DNA from: Tetraselmis striata
Lineage: Eukaryota > Chlorophyta > Chlorodendrophyceae > Chlorodendrales > Chlorodendraceae
Direction: 5' to 3'
DNA length: 64,000 nucleotides
Assembly: GCA_006384855.1 (NCBI GenBank)
Contig: VCJN01003488.1
Span: 62,001-126,000, forward strand
Positions 12,101-25,408 of this stretch are shown here, piece by piece. Every line of letters starts with the position of its first letter. The stretch's first letter is position 1. Both the position numbers and the translations under genes were made by a program. Under the pieces are notes generated by a model. The model was not told the DNA's origin, did not search any database, and saw only the letters and a program-made list of their open reading frames with translations.

Positions 12101-13516
12101 AGATTGTGGGGCAGTCCATACTTTCCTGAGTGGATTTTGATGATACCCCTCCCCTCTCCTTTCCTCCTCTTTCTCTGCATATCCCCACAGCCGCTATCTG
12201 CACCCCAAGCTGGCAGCCACTTTCCCCGCCATGCTGGAGGGGCGCAGCCAGGCGGACCTCTATGCTGCCATGAACGTCATGAATGAGAAGTCCATGATCC
12301 GCGTAGAGAGCGACGAGATCACCTACCCACTCCACATTATCCTGAGGTCAGCCCCCTACGTACAGGTGTCTGCTTTGCTGCTTTACACCGAGAGTGGGGG
12401 AAAATCAGGGCATGCTCACGGTTAGTCTAATGGGCAGGTATGCTGTGCCACTTGTTTGGCAGGTATGAGCTGGAGAAGGGTTTGATCGAGGGCAGCATCG
12501 AAGTCAAGGTGCGCCCCATGAAAAGCCTGATATAAGGGTGACGCAGACCAGTGTATTGCTCTTCGGCAGCAGCAGCGCGTCTCATGCGGCTCTGCCGGCC
12601 CTGCAGGACCTACCCAAGCTATGGAACGAGAAGATGGCGGAGTACCTTGGCTGCGAGCCCGCCTCTGACGCAGAGGGCGTCCTGCAGGTATGATGCAAGA
12701 GTACCCAGCGCGGCAAGAAGCCATTTAGCTATCAATTTTTATCCCCAGCCCAAACGCCTCCAAGTATCCAGTTGTATCCGGCGCATGACATCGCTCACAT
12801 GCAAGACCATCATGCCAACTGTCCTGTCCCTGCTAACCATGGGCCATATGGTTCGCGATGCTGCATTAGTGTTGATCAACGTGATGAGTGTTGCTAGTGG
12901 CGCACCCCCCTGTCCCTGGATGGCATCCAACAAGTGGCTGACACATGGCATACCGGGCAGGACGTGCACTGGAGCGCTGGGGCCTTCGGCTACTTTCCCA
13001 CGTACTCGCTGGGCGCCATGGCTGCGTGCCAGATCTACAAGGAGGCGGCGCGCTGCCTTCCTTCGCTGCAGGATGACATCGCCGCTGGAAACTTTGAGCC
13101 ACTCAAGGTTTGTTCCCCTCTCCCCCCCCCCCCCCCCCCCCCCACTCTCCCCCTCCCTCCCGTCCCGCCGGCTCTATATATCCTGCCCTCAATCACTTAT
13201 TAACCCACTTGCCATGTCGACGCCTACTTGCATGACAATAGAAAGTTAGTCTATGTGGGATGGAATTGCAGGCCAAGAACCTAAACTGACGACTGCTGTT
13301 TTGCCCCCCTTTCCCTCGACACAGACTTGGCTCAACCAGAACATCCACGAGGTTGGCAGCCTCTATGCAACCGGCGACGACCTGCTGAAGGCGGTCACCG
13401 GCAGCAAGCTCGACCCGCAGGTGTACCTCAATCACCTGACCAGCAAGTACAGCGTGGCCTACGGCCTGTGCAGCGCCGAGCAGGGCGAGGCAGGCTGCGT
13501 CTTCCACTTCAACTAA
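9129..13516 (+). CDS. M32 metallocarboxypeptidase (carboxypeptidase Taq family), 15 exons
   Basis: Zinc carboxypeptidase releasing C-terminal amino acids from peptides. Exons: 9129-9347, 9592-9672, 9764-9838, 9960-10040, 10171-10370, 10605-10680, 10820-10952, 11112-11234, 11471-11508, 11635-11747, 12191-12346, 12463-12508, 12607-12687, 12961-13107, 13325-13516. All junctions are GT-AG and the phases close to 1761 nt (586 residues). The first ~70 residues are Arg/Ser/Ala-rich with few acids, like a plastid or mitochondrial transit peptide. The mature part begins like the family ('[12 protein letters not shown]', then 'VMLPEGA'). The active-site motif [12 protein letters not shown] (HExxH) is encoded by the 38-nt ninth exon plus the last base of the eighth. 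The third zinc ligand is expected in '[11 protein letters not shown]' of exon 10. The family signature '[11 protein letters not shown]' is in exon 14. Family members are about 500 residues, so the excess is the leader. A C tract of about 27 bases lies in the intron before exon 9, and another of about 23 in the intron after exon 14. Confidence 0.93.
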
Positions 13517-15220
13517 GAGGCGCCCGTGTAGATTCAGTGCCAGGTGCATCTGCACACCTGCAGATGAGCTTTATGATGCGCCGCCTGCCTGCTGTCAGCA
13601 CCCACTTATAGATACACTGTTGCTTTACATACTGTAGCGCGCCACTGACGTCCAGCAAGCACCGGAGGCTATCCGCCGTGGCCCTACCACCCACGTGCTT
13701 ATAAATCCGCTTCCTCTCACGTGCAAGTAAATCGATGCAGGTTTACTTGTCTGATGTCAATCGAACCACATCCACTTTTCCTGCCCATCGTGCCACAGCG
13801 GTTCCCTTATCCTTGCAACGCTGCAATGCTCTCACTGCCAGCTCAAACTCTGTATCTTGTCATCACGGTCAATTGGCGCCATATCACAGCATGGATCATT
13901 TGCAGTTAGTGATGAGCTTCAATGGGACACCGCCTGCTGTATATGTATGCGCAATCCTGTTGTTGGTTGCTGACGTCACATTTCCATGGAGTAGGTCAGG
14001 ATGATTGAGCAGCACAAACAACGCACGCTACCGTTGCAATTTTGCAATGCATGGGATTTCATGACAGTGTGCACATAGTGATAAAAATGGAAGACAGTGT
14101 GTGCAGTTCAGCAGTTTTGCTGCCCAATCACAATCATATATACAACAACATATCGCCCAAGATGTAAGATGAGTGGCGCTTGGCTATGCCTCGCTGCTTC
14201 GGCTAGGTTGCGGCGGAAACGCGTGATTGTAAGAAAGATGTATTTATCTCGATTTCACGGGGGCCACCGCTCATGGATGTATGCATGTATGGCCTTATTG
14301 GTAGTATTATTACTGCGCAGCAGGGCCTGGGGCCACGGACGTCTCACCCCAAGTCCCTGACGTTGGCTCCGAAACCACTGAGTAGGCCTATTTGTTGCGC
14401 CTAAAGCTCATTATTGCACATATGTCGCCCATGATCATAGACGTGAAGAAGCAGTGTAAAATGAGGATGCGCAGTTCGCGACAAGTATTGGGGGTGGGGG
14501 GGGGGGGGAAGAGCTCCTGTACTGACAGCACCATCCGTTATTCCGCGTTGGCAATTGTTTCTGCTCCCGCCTAAAGAACGCGCGAACGGACATCAGTAAA
14601 TCTGGGGCCAGTAGTAACAGCACCCAATACCGTAACTGCGCACCTCGTGTTAGCAACTCGTGTAACATCACGACGACAGCGCGGGCTACCAGTAGCTCTA
14701 CCAGCAGCGATTTATCTACCCCGCAGTCGCTGTAGAGGACCTTTCTGATTGCCTTTTATTTTGGTGATTTCCGATATCGCCTTCTGCTGCTAGCTCATGT
14801 AAATATATTTATCTATCATTTCTGCAGCATATCACAATCCTTGAGGATTACATCCGTAACGAGGACACATCTCGTATATCTGTCACGTCGCGGCTCAATG
14901 TCATCCATCGAACGATGATTGGTTTCTGTTTACTGACATATACTCGCGGAGGGTCTCGAACTGGCCGTATCCTGATAAATTATCAGCAGGATGATTGGTC
15001 GCTATAATGGGAGGAGTAGTGACTGCTGCATTTTTACAGCCCGCTGCTGGCGGCGCCGAGGGTAATGCGCGTGCGGGGGGACCCCAGCATAATTGCGCTT
15101 GCTAAGATGGGATATTGACTCGCGGCAGGAATCACGAGTTCACACCTCCGCGCTCGACATCCCCTGCCAAGCTCGGCCCATTGACAGGGCACAGCACCGA
15201 GATCAGCGACAACCTCGGCC
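13517..15220. other. Intergenic, no gene supported
   Basis: Downstream of the peptidase gene and upstream of the karyopherin start. Short scattered frames only, with a small G tract near 14500-14508. No RNA gene or repeat family was identified. Confidence 0.45.
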
Positions 15221-15429
15221 ATGGTGGCGACAGCGACGGACCTGCGCGCCGCGCTGTGGTCGCTGCACTCGAGCCAGGACGCAGACGCGCGCCGCCGGGC
15301 GGACGCCTTTCTGACAGGTGCGAGTCGGCGGATGATATGACGACGGCGGATGGCAGACCATTGGATGAGACGGCGGCGATACGATTAATAACAATTATTG
15401 AAAAAAAGGAGGCCGCAAGCGGACTCGAG

Positions 15430-15460
<31 letters not shown>

Positions 15461-18400
15461 TTATCTCTTGCTGGTGCCATACGGTCATGGTGGAGAGAGG
15501 CGCGCTCTATCGTATGGCGGGCTCAGCTCGGCGTGGCCGGCCCCGTGGCGCAGCCTGGCGCGCGACGCCGCGGTCGTGGCTGCAGGCGATGGAGCTGATG
15601 CAGGAGGCGGACGTCTGGCAGGGCGCGGGCGGTGGCGCCATCAGCTTCTACCTCAGCTCCGTGCTGCACCACGGGCTGCAGCGGGACCCGCAGGCCGTGG
15701 AAGCAGGTGCGGCGCCCAGCCCTGGCTACTTTCTCATGCGAACCAAATCAAGCGTCCGCTCAGCAAGCGCGGCCTGCTGCCGGACGCAGACACGGCGGTC
15801 AACTGCAGGCGGGCGCTGATTGCGCTGCTCAAGGCTGTCTGGCGGCTGGGGGAGGGGCTGCACAGCACAGCGGTGCAGGTGCGGCTGGCGCAGCATCGCC
15901 TTCTGCCATGTACACTCCAGCCACCTCATTGCTGCCATGGCATCCAACCACCAGCCTCCTCATTATCGCCATGGCATGCATGCGGCGTTGACCACTCCGA
16001 TATTGCCATCCGGCATGCGTCCATCATCCATCTCATCAGTGTCGTGTGGCATGCGCCACGTCGGCCACCATATCACCGCCACGTGGCACTCACCCTCAAT
16101 CAGCTACCCCATCGTCGGCATGTGGCATGCATCCAACAGCCACCTCAATAGCATGCGCGGGGCATCGGCCACTCCGTCATTGGCATCTGGCATGCATCCA
16201 CCAGCTATCCCATCATCGCCATGGCATGCATGCAACCTCCCCATCACCGTGTTGTGGCACACACCCACCAGCCACCTAATAGTCGCCATGGCATTTGCAC
16301 AGCATCTGCCGTCCCATCATCGCCACGTGGCATGCACCAACAACCAGCCACCTTGACAGTGTCATGCGGCATGCACCCAGCAGCCAGGCCCCGTCTCATC
16401 ATTGCTACGTGGCAAGCGCGCCCTCCCTGCCTCGGGCATCCGCGCCCCATGCTGAGCCCCGGGCGCTGTGCCGCAGCTGTGCCTGTGCATTGCGGCGCTG
16501 GTGGTGCGGGACACGGGGCTGCCAGAGAGCAGCGCGCTGCCGGCGCTCATTCAGACGTTCCGTGAGAGCCCGCCGCACCCGCTGGCGAGCGCGCTGTCGC
16601 TGGCGCCGCTGCCGGCCGGCAGCCCCGACATTGAGTGGCTCGGCCCGCTGGTGGAGCTTATGGCGGTTCTGCCGGAGGAGTGCACGGCGAAGAAGGTCCG
16701 CCTCTCCCCATCCCCACCACGACCACGAAGACATCATCTCAGCCCCCGGAAGTTCAGCAGACTGGTGGGTTAGGCGACTGAGGCGACACGCGCCGCTGCA
16801 GATTGCGGTGCGCCCGCAGCGCCGGCAGACGCTCGCTGCAGCGCTGCCGGCGTCGGCGGAGCCCATCCTGCTGTGGGAGGCGGCTGTCCGTTCGCAGCTG
16901 CCCAGCTGCCAGCTCGCGGTGCTGGCGTCGCTGCGCAGCTGGGCGGAGCTGGGGGGCGTGCCGGCAGGTGCGCCGCGCCGCTTGCCGCACATGTTGATAT
17001 CCACCACACCCTGTTAGCAACACAGAGGTTTCTGTTCTCCGTGTTGCCAAAAGATTCAAGGGTTCCCCCCCCCCCCCCCCTCCCCAAAACCGGAAGGTAC
17101 CAAGCACTCATCAGAACGACAAGCGGCTTGTCCCAGCGCGTTCGCCTCATCAACACTATGCTTTCCTATATGTGTGGCGCATTACGGCTCCCAAGGGGGG
17201 CGGCGACGTCGACAACTGGGCAGGCTGGTGCACGCCCCCTCTCACGCATGCCCCCCCCCCCCCCCCCCCCTCCCGTCGCTGGACGCTGGCTGCGCCGCGG
17301 AACAGGGCTCGGCGAGAGCGACTGCCTGCTGCCGCTGCTGTTCCACGCCGTCCGAGGCGGCGGCGAGCGGCTGCGTTGTGCCGGCGCAGAGGCGCTCATC
17401 GCGCTGTGCCCGGCCGTCAAGGGGGACGTCGCGACGCACCGGCCGCTGCTGGTGGGCATGGCGCACCTCATTGCGGAGTGCCCGCCGACTGCGTGGCGCC
17501 AGCAGGTGTGGACTACCCTGCCGCCAAGGGGTGACCACCAGGATGCCGCCATTCCATGACTGTCTCTGACATCCCCAACTCATTTTCACAAGGCAGGTGC
17601 ACTGCGGCAGCGACTATAAAGACATATATTCGGTAGACATGTACCATATCTATCTGTGGCATTTTAATTGGGTTCGCGGGTCGCGAAAGAATACTCTGCA
17701 CCATGGAGCTGGAGACTCTTTGCTCTATTTGCGGTGCATTTCGATTAGATTTTCAGATAAATGCATTTATTTTCCTCTTCGTCAAGGGGTGTGAAACAAT
17801 GTATATATAGCCAACCCAAGGCATGGTAACCGGGGGAGGGGGGGGGGGGGGGGGGGGGGGAGGCAGAGAGGAATAACCCCTCATTCAGCATCCCAGACTC
17901 GTTTTCACACTGCCTCCCCCCCCCTCCCCCTCCCCCCGTGAAAAGCATGTGCCAGTGGAGGTGCAGGAGCTGCTCACCAACTGCCTGGCGGCCGCGGGCC
18001 TATCTGCCGCAGCGGAGCTGGTGGCGTCGTACGCTGGGGCGGGCGCCGCGCTGGATGAGGTGGGGTACCCTGGCTGCCCCTGTGGACAACCAGAGGCAGC
18101 AGGGTGTGCTTGTCTCACAGGGTTGTGCGCTGATCTGCGGCTGCGGGGCGGCGCCATCCGCAGGAGCTGGAGGCGGCCGCCAGCGCGATTCTGGAGGCGT
18201 CGCTGCAGGCGCTGGTGGGGGGCAGCGAGGCGGCGGTGCTCGCGGTACTGGACCTCTGGGGCTCCGGCATCCTGGCCGCCATGCGCGAGCTGCCGACGCC
18301 GCAGCATGTGCAGCAGGGCATCCGCCGCCTGTCCGCTGCGCTGGCGGCCTACTTGAAGGTGCGCAGCGCGCCCCGACATATGCCCCAATGACCAGCACAG

Positions 18401-21400
18401 TGACGAGTTCCCTGCTGTCTCTGGCATCCACTCTCAATCGCATACATGCTCCGATGACTTGTGGCCATGACATGTGAGGACACCGACATTACCTTGGCGA
18501 GTCTGCGTAAACTCCAACGATCAGGGCGGCGACTGTGGCTATGCATGCCAAGCAGTTATTGCATCACTGGCCATGCCCCGTTTCTGTCTTCTGTAGGCGA
18601 TGCCTCCTTACCATGCTTTAATAAGTCATACGCCAAGACATAGCGGTATGCTCACAGCTTCCTGGATGATATATCTGCGTCGATACTCGGTTATCATTGC
18701 AATACGGTAATACGGGTTATTCTACCAAGAAGTCGATGCATTTTAACGCTGCCCTTTGTTGGCGACGCGTCCCAACCTCCTGGATTGCCCTGCCTGCACG
18801 ACGCAGGCGATCGTCTCGCGGTCGGAGCTGCACGGCGTACCGACCGCCTGCCTCACCGGGGATGCGCGGGATCTGCCCTCCGGTGAGCTAACCTCCCATC
18901 CTCCGCGGAGCGCGCGCCTCTGTGGCAGGCAGCCAGGGCATTCTACCCCACCGCAGCGCATCCTTGTTATCCCCCACGCCACCACCACCCATTCACCCCA
19001 CTCGGTGTCCTAAGTGCCTCCATCTGCTTGGCACTGCGCCGCGTCAGATATACGAGCGCTGCGGCGGGAGCTGGGCGCCGAGATCCGACAAGTCTGCGAC
19101 CTGGTGCGTCTTGGCCCTGCCTCACTCACCTGACAATGCACCATACGCCCTTCGAGCAGTGCGCCATCACGCTAGCTGAGGCTCGCTTGAACTCATCACC
19201 GCCGCCGCCGCTGATGCTGCTGCTGCTAATTGCGTCTTGCATCCCAGGCCGGCGCGGACGACGTGCTGGCGCTCATGTCCGACCACCTGGACGCCTCGCT
19301 CGACCGGTGGACCGCCAACGGCGACGACTGGATGCCGCTGGAGGCGGTGCTGTACGCTTGCAACATATCGGCGCCCAAGTCCTCGCTCAGTGAGGCCACC
19401 GCCGCCTCCCCCGCACTGCTACTTCCTCTGAGCCGCCCTCTCCTCCCTGTTTCCTGGCCGCCCTCTCGTTAAAACCCCGGGCCGCGGTGCTGAGCTCCGG
19501 GTGTGCCCCTGCCAGCCAACGCGCACAGCGCCGCCATCCTGCAGAAGCTGGTCGATGTGGCGCTGGCGCTGGCGCAGGGCCCGACGCCGTCGAAGCTGGT
19601 GCGCCTGCTCACCCGTGAGGCAACGGCCGCCGACGCGGCAATGAGAACGCTGCGAATAAGAACCTGCCCTGCCTGCCAGAGTTCATATCTAGACGATACT
19701 ACAGCGGAACGATAGGGAATATGTTCTTATAGGTTGCGTGCACGCCCAATCTGAGGCTGATAATAAGGGTTCTTATGGGTGCGTTGGCAGCCGTATTCAA
19801 GCGCTTGATGACAATTCGCGAGGTGGACACCTGCCACGCGTCTGATGCATGAGCGGAAGAGAGATGCAGCCGCTGCCAAAAAAGGGTTTTGTAGAAACAA
19901 TATGAGCACATGCGTACTTGTGCTGAGTGGCAGCACTTCCCAAACTCCCCCTCCCCCCCTTCTGCATTCAAGGAAAGCGTCATCTTAATTGTTTTATAAA
20001 CAGCAAAGTATTGCTGCTCGGATATGTTGCTGGTGCGACTCCCCCCCCCGATACTCTACTTATCCAGTTCTGTGATGCGGTGGCTTACAGAGTTTTCCCC
20101 ATTTCCCTGGTGTGGCCGTTTGCAGGCGGGTACCGCGCTGACGCTTGTGGGCGGCATCCCCACGTGGCTGGAGAGGCGCCCCGAGTGGCTGGGCTCCGTG
20201 CTGGCGCTGGTGCTGCGCTCCCTGCAGGACCCCGACGACACCGTGGTGCGCAACGCGGCGTCCACCTTCCAGCGCCTCGCCGCCTCCCGGCCGGTCGCGC
20301 TCGCGCTGCTGGGCGACGCCAGCGACGCGCCGGGCCGCGGCTGCGGCCACGCCTGGCAGCAGCTGCACGCCTGGCTGCTGCACCGCGGCGGCTTGGCGAG
20401 GCGCTCCACCGTGGAGAAGGAGCTCAGCTCCGAGCAGGCGCGCCGCCCAGCCCCGACCAGAGCGGAGCAGTGCCTGGCCCGTGTCATGCCATGCCCGTGG
20501 TGGATATCAGGCACCGCCTCTACACGCTGCGCCTGCCTAGGCCTGCCACCGGGTGCTGACTGGTCGCTGCCTGCCGCGGTGCGCAGATGGTGGCAGCCAG
20601 CCTGAGCAGCATCGCTGCGCATTCGCCGCAAGTGCAGGACGCGTTGCGCGCGATGGAGCAACTGGTGCGCGCGCCCGGGGGGCGCCCTTTACTACTCATT
20701 ATGCTCGAGCCTCGTCGGCTGAGCAGTTACTGGCCTGCTTTGCAACGTAAAGTCACCGACCCACCTGCGAAAGAGTACTTGTACTATATGATTGACTTTG
20801 TGGGCCATAAAAACCATGGGTAGTTGCGCGCCACCGATTCAGAGGTTCAGTGCCATTTTTTGACAAACTTCAATATATATAGTTTTACCTTCCTCGCGAC
20901 GGGGTCGAAAGCAGGATCATGGTTGCGGTCTCTATATTGAAACAATGTTGCGCTCTCCCCCCAAACACCCCCAGCCGATTAGGCACTGGCTGTCCCCTCC
21001 GCCTCGTGTTGTGTTGGCGCCTCTTTCACAGCTGCGCCCGCCTTTCCTCCGCAGGTCGGTCCGAGCCTCCAGGCCGTCAGCTCGTGGGTGGCCGCTGCGG
21101 GCGGCGCGCAGCCGGCCGAGGAGGCGGTGTGGGCGGCTGTGGAGGGCGGCCTGCGCGGGGCGTTTGACGCGCTGAGCTTGCTGCTGGACTCGGCGCTCGG
21201 GTGAGCACCCCGGCCACGTTTCATCACGGAGACAAGCGGCAAAAGCCCCAGTGGGGGTTTTCCTCCATGTTTTGCGATGCGACGGTGGAACCGCAGTGAA
21301 GGCAGTGCTGTCTGCTTCAGCCTTGAATATACATCACAGTGCATTGTCCGCTTGCCCATAAAGGCCTGCCATGCTCTTCCCTAAATCATCGTGTCGCGCT

Positions 21401-24123
21401 CCATTTGATATAATGTATGTGGCAGCCGGAGATTGTCTTGTATTTCTAGACAGAGGGAAATAAACAGCGAGAGAGAGAGAGAGCAATGCTGCCGGATACA
21501 AATATATCTATATATGCTGGTGTGGAGGTGCGACTGCCGACGCACCTATGATAACCCTATTTTAAGCCCTGAATTGCGCTTGCGTGCAACCTATTCGAAC
21601 ATTCCTCACAGTTCCGCTTTAGTTTCGTCTACCTCTGATCTCTGGCAGGCAGGGCAGGTTCTTATGTGCAGTGTTCTTGGCACCGCGTCGGCACCCAGAT
21701 ACTCACACTCATTGCAAAACCACAACTGTATGAGGCGGGTCCGCAACAGTGAGCGTCGCGGTCTCCGCCACGCATCATGAGAGCGTTTTCTTACATCCCT
21801 TTGCCTGCGCCACAGCCGCAGCTGTCCGCTGCTAGGCTGACTAGAGCTCTGTGTCTATGTGGGCAGGGCGGAGACCGTCTCGGGCGCCTTCCGGTCTGGC
21901 GCTTGGCAGCTGTGCTGGCGCCCCGTGGAGGAGGTATCCGAGCTGCTCCCGCGGCTGCGCCCAGGCGCGCGGGCGGACGGCCTCCGCGCCGGCGTGTACC
22001 GGCTTCTGTCCAGCGCGCTGCGCAGCGGCGACGACGTCACCAAGTGCGGCTCGCTCGCCCGGCTCGTTTCCCTCAGCGAGCTGGCGGAGGACAAGGCGCC
22101 GGGGCTGGAGTGCCTGGAGGAGGCCCTCCCCCAGCTCTGCGCCGGCCAAAGGTACGGCGTGGCGCCGCCTTAATTGTTGGGGGGGGGGGGGGGGGGGGGG
22201 GCTGCCCTTCCTCCTTCCCTTCAGTGACAACTCGAAAGCATCGAAGTATGGATAATTCTCCAATCGGCAGGCGCTTCATGTTGCCCCTGCTGGGCGGCTC
22301 CCGGTGATTTCAATGGGCCAACACTGCACACAGTGTCGAGCCATCACCCCGCTCCACTACAGGCGAATGGTCTCATGGCATCAGCTCGAGTTGTCTGTTT
22401 CTCGTTCTGTTCCCCTCGTGCGATCACCGCTGTCATGCTTGTGGTGATCGATTATCAATTCAACTTCATGTGTGTGAGCATTTCCATGTTAAGGATACAA
22501 CCCCTACAGCCAGCATAGCCTGAAGAAACCGCTGATCCCCTGAGACTCGAACCGCAACGTATCTCTGCTCTCATTCAGTTTGTACTCCTTGCTCAGTTAC
22601 ATGTACAGTAATTGCGCACAGTCAATACTTTGGCAAGTTTAATATACAAAGATGCATTCAAGTGTCCGGGTTGGCTACCATGTACCGTGTCCCGGGCGTC
22701 TGCAGCTATTGCGTGAGAGTTAGATAAGTACAACCTCGTGCGACATTCATGCTTGGGTGGCTGTGCTTGAGCAGCCTGACCCCCCCCCCCCCCACCCCCA
22801 CCCCCCTCACTGCAGCAGCGCGCCACTAGGGGCGCACGTTGCCGCCGCGGTCCGGGCGCTGGTGCTCAGTGGGCTGCGCGCCCTGCACGGCCGGGAGCAC
22901 AGCGACCCGGAGCTACACACCCAGGTGCGCGTGCCCCTGCTGCCTGGTTGGGGTGCCCGTGCAAGCCCTACACTCTATACTGGCACCTATACCCTAGAAT
23001 AGAGAGAGGGGGAGGAGGAGCGTAACAGTGCAATCGTTACACACGGACGCCCGGCAATGCGGCACCGGGTTGACCGCGTGATGCTTTATATTGATCTATG
23101 GTTTCGGAGCAGTCACAGCCCCGAAACCACTGAAACTGGCATTTTCTGGTGAAGCCCCGCCGGGACTGGTCGGCCGCAATGCATTGGAGTAAGCAACTGC
23201 CGTATTTTGGCGGAGTCGGGCGTTAAGGGGGTTAGATAGCATCCAGGTTTGGCCTAGCGGTGGCAATGACCTAGCAAATGTAGCGCGCGCCGCTGGAAGA
23301 AGGCAGCAGAGCAGCGGCACACGGACGCGGCGTCGGCAGCCCTACCAGAACGCGAGCACCGCCAATCGCATTCGTACCTGAGTCTGTTCGTGTTTGTGTG
23401 CGTGTGTGCCATCCTGCGCAGCTCTTCCGCCTGGGTGCGCTGTCGGCACGCTGCTGCCCGCGTGTGCTGGAGGGGGAGGAGGGCGCCGCGCTGCTGGGGG
23501 GGCTGCTGCAGTGCGCGCTGCCCGCGTTTGCCAGCCAGCACCGCGGCGTGTGCGAGGCGGTGCTGCTGTTTACGGACGCGCTGGTGGCGGCGCTGCAGCC
23601 CGCTGGCCCGGGCGCGGCAGCGGTGGCGGCGGCGCTGGGTGCGGCGCCCGGGCCGGGGGCGGGCGCCTGGGGGCCGCGCCTGGTGGACGCGTACCTCGGC
23701 GCAGCGGCGGGCGGCATGCCCTCCTGGATGATCCAGCCGCTGGCGACGTCGCTGTACGGCGTGTGGCGCGCTGTGGGGCTCGACGTGTTTGAGGCCTGGC
23801 TTGGCGCCGCGCTGGAGGGCGGCACCGGTGCTCCGCTGGCCTGGCGGCAGCTGCAGCCGCCGACACGCCGAGTGGTGGCGCTGCTGGGGACGTGCAGCGA
23901 TGGCGGCGGCGACAGCGGCGGCATTGGAGGCGGCATCGGAAACGGCGGTGCGTCTGCGGACCCGGTGGTGGGGGCGGGGCCAGGGCAGGGCCCGCACGGC
24001 AGCGCGCCCGGGGCGTGCGGGGGCGCGGTGGACCTCCGCGAGTTCAAGACGCGCCTGAAGCACCTGAGCGGCGGCAAGAAGAAGGGCGCCGCGGGCGCGA
24101 GGCCGCCGCCGCGCAAGCAGTGA
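15221..24123 (+). CDS. Transportin-3/importin-13-like karyopherin-beta, 18 exons
   Basis: Predicted nuclear transport receptor made of HEAT-like helical repeats; relatives (TNPO3, IPO13, plant MOS14) carry SR splicing factors and other cargo through the nuclear pore. Exons: 15221-15317, 15554-15706, 15790-15878, 16477-16695, 16802-16967, 17306-17505, 17946-18059, 18164-18358, 18807-18882, 19048-19103, 19248-19389, 19516-19598, 20126-about 20482, 20587-20664, 21055-21200, 21867-22151, 22816-22924, 23422-24123. This gives about 1088 residues, somewhat longer than animal TNPO3 (about 920). Supporting segments are 'ALWSLHSSQDADARRRADAF' at the N terminus, 'LCLCIAALVVRDTG' and 'LVELMAVLPEE' in exon 4 (family hallmark), and 'VVRNAASTFQRLA' in exon 13. 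The C terminus ends in a basic GGKKKG tail. The donor of exon 13 is uncertain: GTCATG after 20482, or a GC donor after 20437, both keep frame. The donor of exon 12 must be the GTGCGC after 19598, because the nearby GTGAGG breaks frame. Assignment rests on pattern recognition of a fast-evolving fold. Confidence 0.72.
15905..16450 (+). repeat. Intronic minisatellite in karyopherin intron 3
   Basis: Intron 3 (15879-16476) consists largely of degenerate copies of a roughly 43-50 bp unit containing CATCGCCATGGCATGCAT followed by CCACCAGCCACCT-like sequence. Copies are visible near 15945, 15965, 16090, 16190, 16215, 16285 and 16320. Open frames through it, rich in His, Pro and Ser, reflect the repeat. 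Confidence 0.75.
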
Positions 24124-25369
24124 GGCTGCTTCGGAGCGGGTATGTGCCCTTGGCTGGCAGCGAGAGAAACTTAGCTTTGGGAGGAAAATCACCAGGCGGA
24201 TCATCATGACCTGCTGGGGGGGGGGGACTATTATCATTACTACTTTTACCATCATTGGATTCAAGTGACTGCGAAGCAGCAGCTGCCAGGAAGTAAAGAA
24301 CTAACTGCATTTGTCGAAAACAATAGGGATGGCGGGTAGGGTCGCCCATCAACGCATGGAACGCGGCGTCAGTCGGTGCGCCATGTTGGCGGGCATTAAA
24401 CAGCAGCACTGCACGCTCTTTTGATGGCCGACGTCTGCGCCATTTGATCTGCTAGTTGAGTACGCAACCGCACACATGCTGAGACTATTTCCAGTTTCAC
24501 AAGGGAACGAAATTGAAAGTCCTTACAACGGAAATCAACCTCTTTCTCTTCACAAGCTGCCTTTTACCCAGCAACAGGGAAGCGCCCGCCCCTGTCCAAC
24601 CCGCTGAGTCCGCATTCAAGTGCGGTGGGTGGGGCCTCTTTAGGCCTCGTGCCTATGTTGCAGGACAGCGGTACGAATCGCGCATCAATTGTACTAGTGC
24701 ACGTTTAGTGTTTCACATGGGGCTTATGCGCGAACTGGGGCGCCAGCCTCAACGCGCTACCCGCACTGGTGTGCATGACGCACATCTGTGGAAACACGAG
24801 ACCGCGTGACTGCTTACATATCCGTTTCCCCGCCGATGTTATGGCTCCAGATCTCGCAGCCCGCTCTAGCGCTACGCTCCACCGGCAGCAGCCAACTAGC
24901 CAAGCGGCTGGGCCGTCTCGCTGCGGAGATTCTCTCCCGCCTTGAGCTGCTACTGTCAGTGTCCCGGGAGGCCTCTGGGGATCGGAGGTGAAAGTGGGAG
25001 AAACACCCCGTCGCCAAAGTATACCATGAAGTTATTCTTCTACTTTTCTCTTTGGGCCACCCGGGCACGTGTGTGCAGTAGCGATCCGTGATCTTGCTGC
25101 ATGAATACTGCGTATGGGTGAAGTAGCGACGGCGATAGATGAGGCACCGCACCCGCTCCCTAGCCGCCACCGCGCGGAGCATATAGATCACATGTGCGCC
25201 ACCCCTATCTTTCCAGTACTCGTAGTGTATTGTCTTACTATACTCGCACGAGCCCTGCCGCAGCCCATACAACTGAGAATTATGATGTCTGTTTTTAATA
25301 TAATATAGGCGCCACGCCCGCCCCGCAATGACTATATATACCGTCAGCGGGCTCCATGTAAGGTCCCCT

Positions 25370-25408
<39 letters not shown>

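Noticed and set aside
19599..19614. Extending karyopherin exon 12 to the GTGAGG donor at 19615
   Set aside because: It leaves phase 1 while the next exon must be read in phase 0; the GTGCGC donor after 19598 closes the frame.
22520..22600. tRNA-like sequence (GGTTCGAGTC on the minus strand)
   Set aside because: No matching T-stem, D-arm or acceptor pairing could be built around the motif.
23254..24264. 336-codon minus-strand ORF
   Set aside because: It lies antisense to the last karyopherin exon and is Arg/Ala/Gln-rich, an expected shadow of GC-rich coding sequence with a G/C-biased third position.
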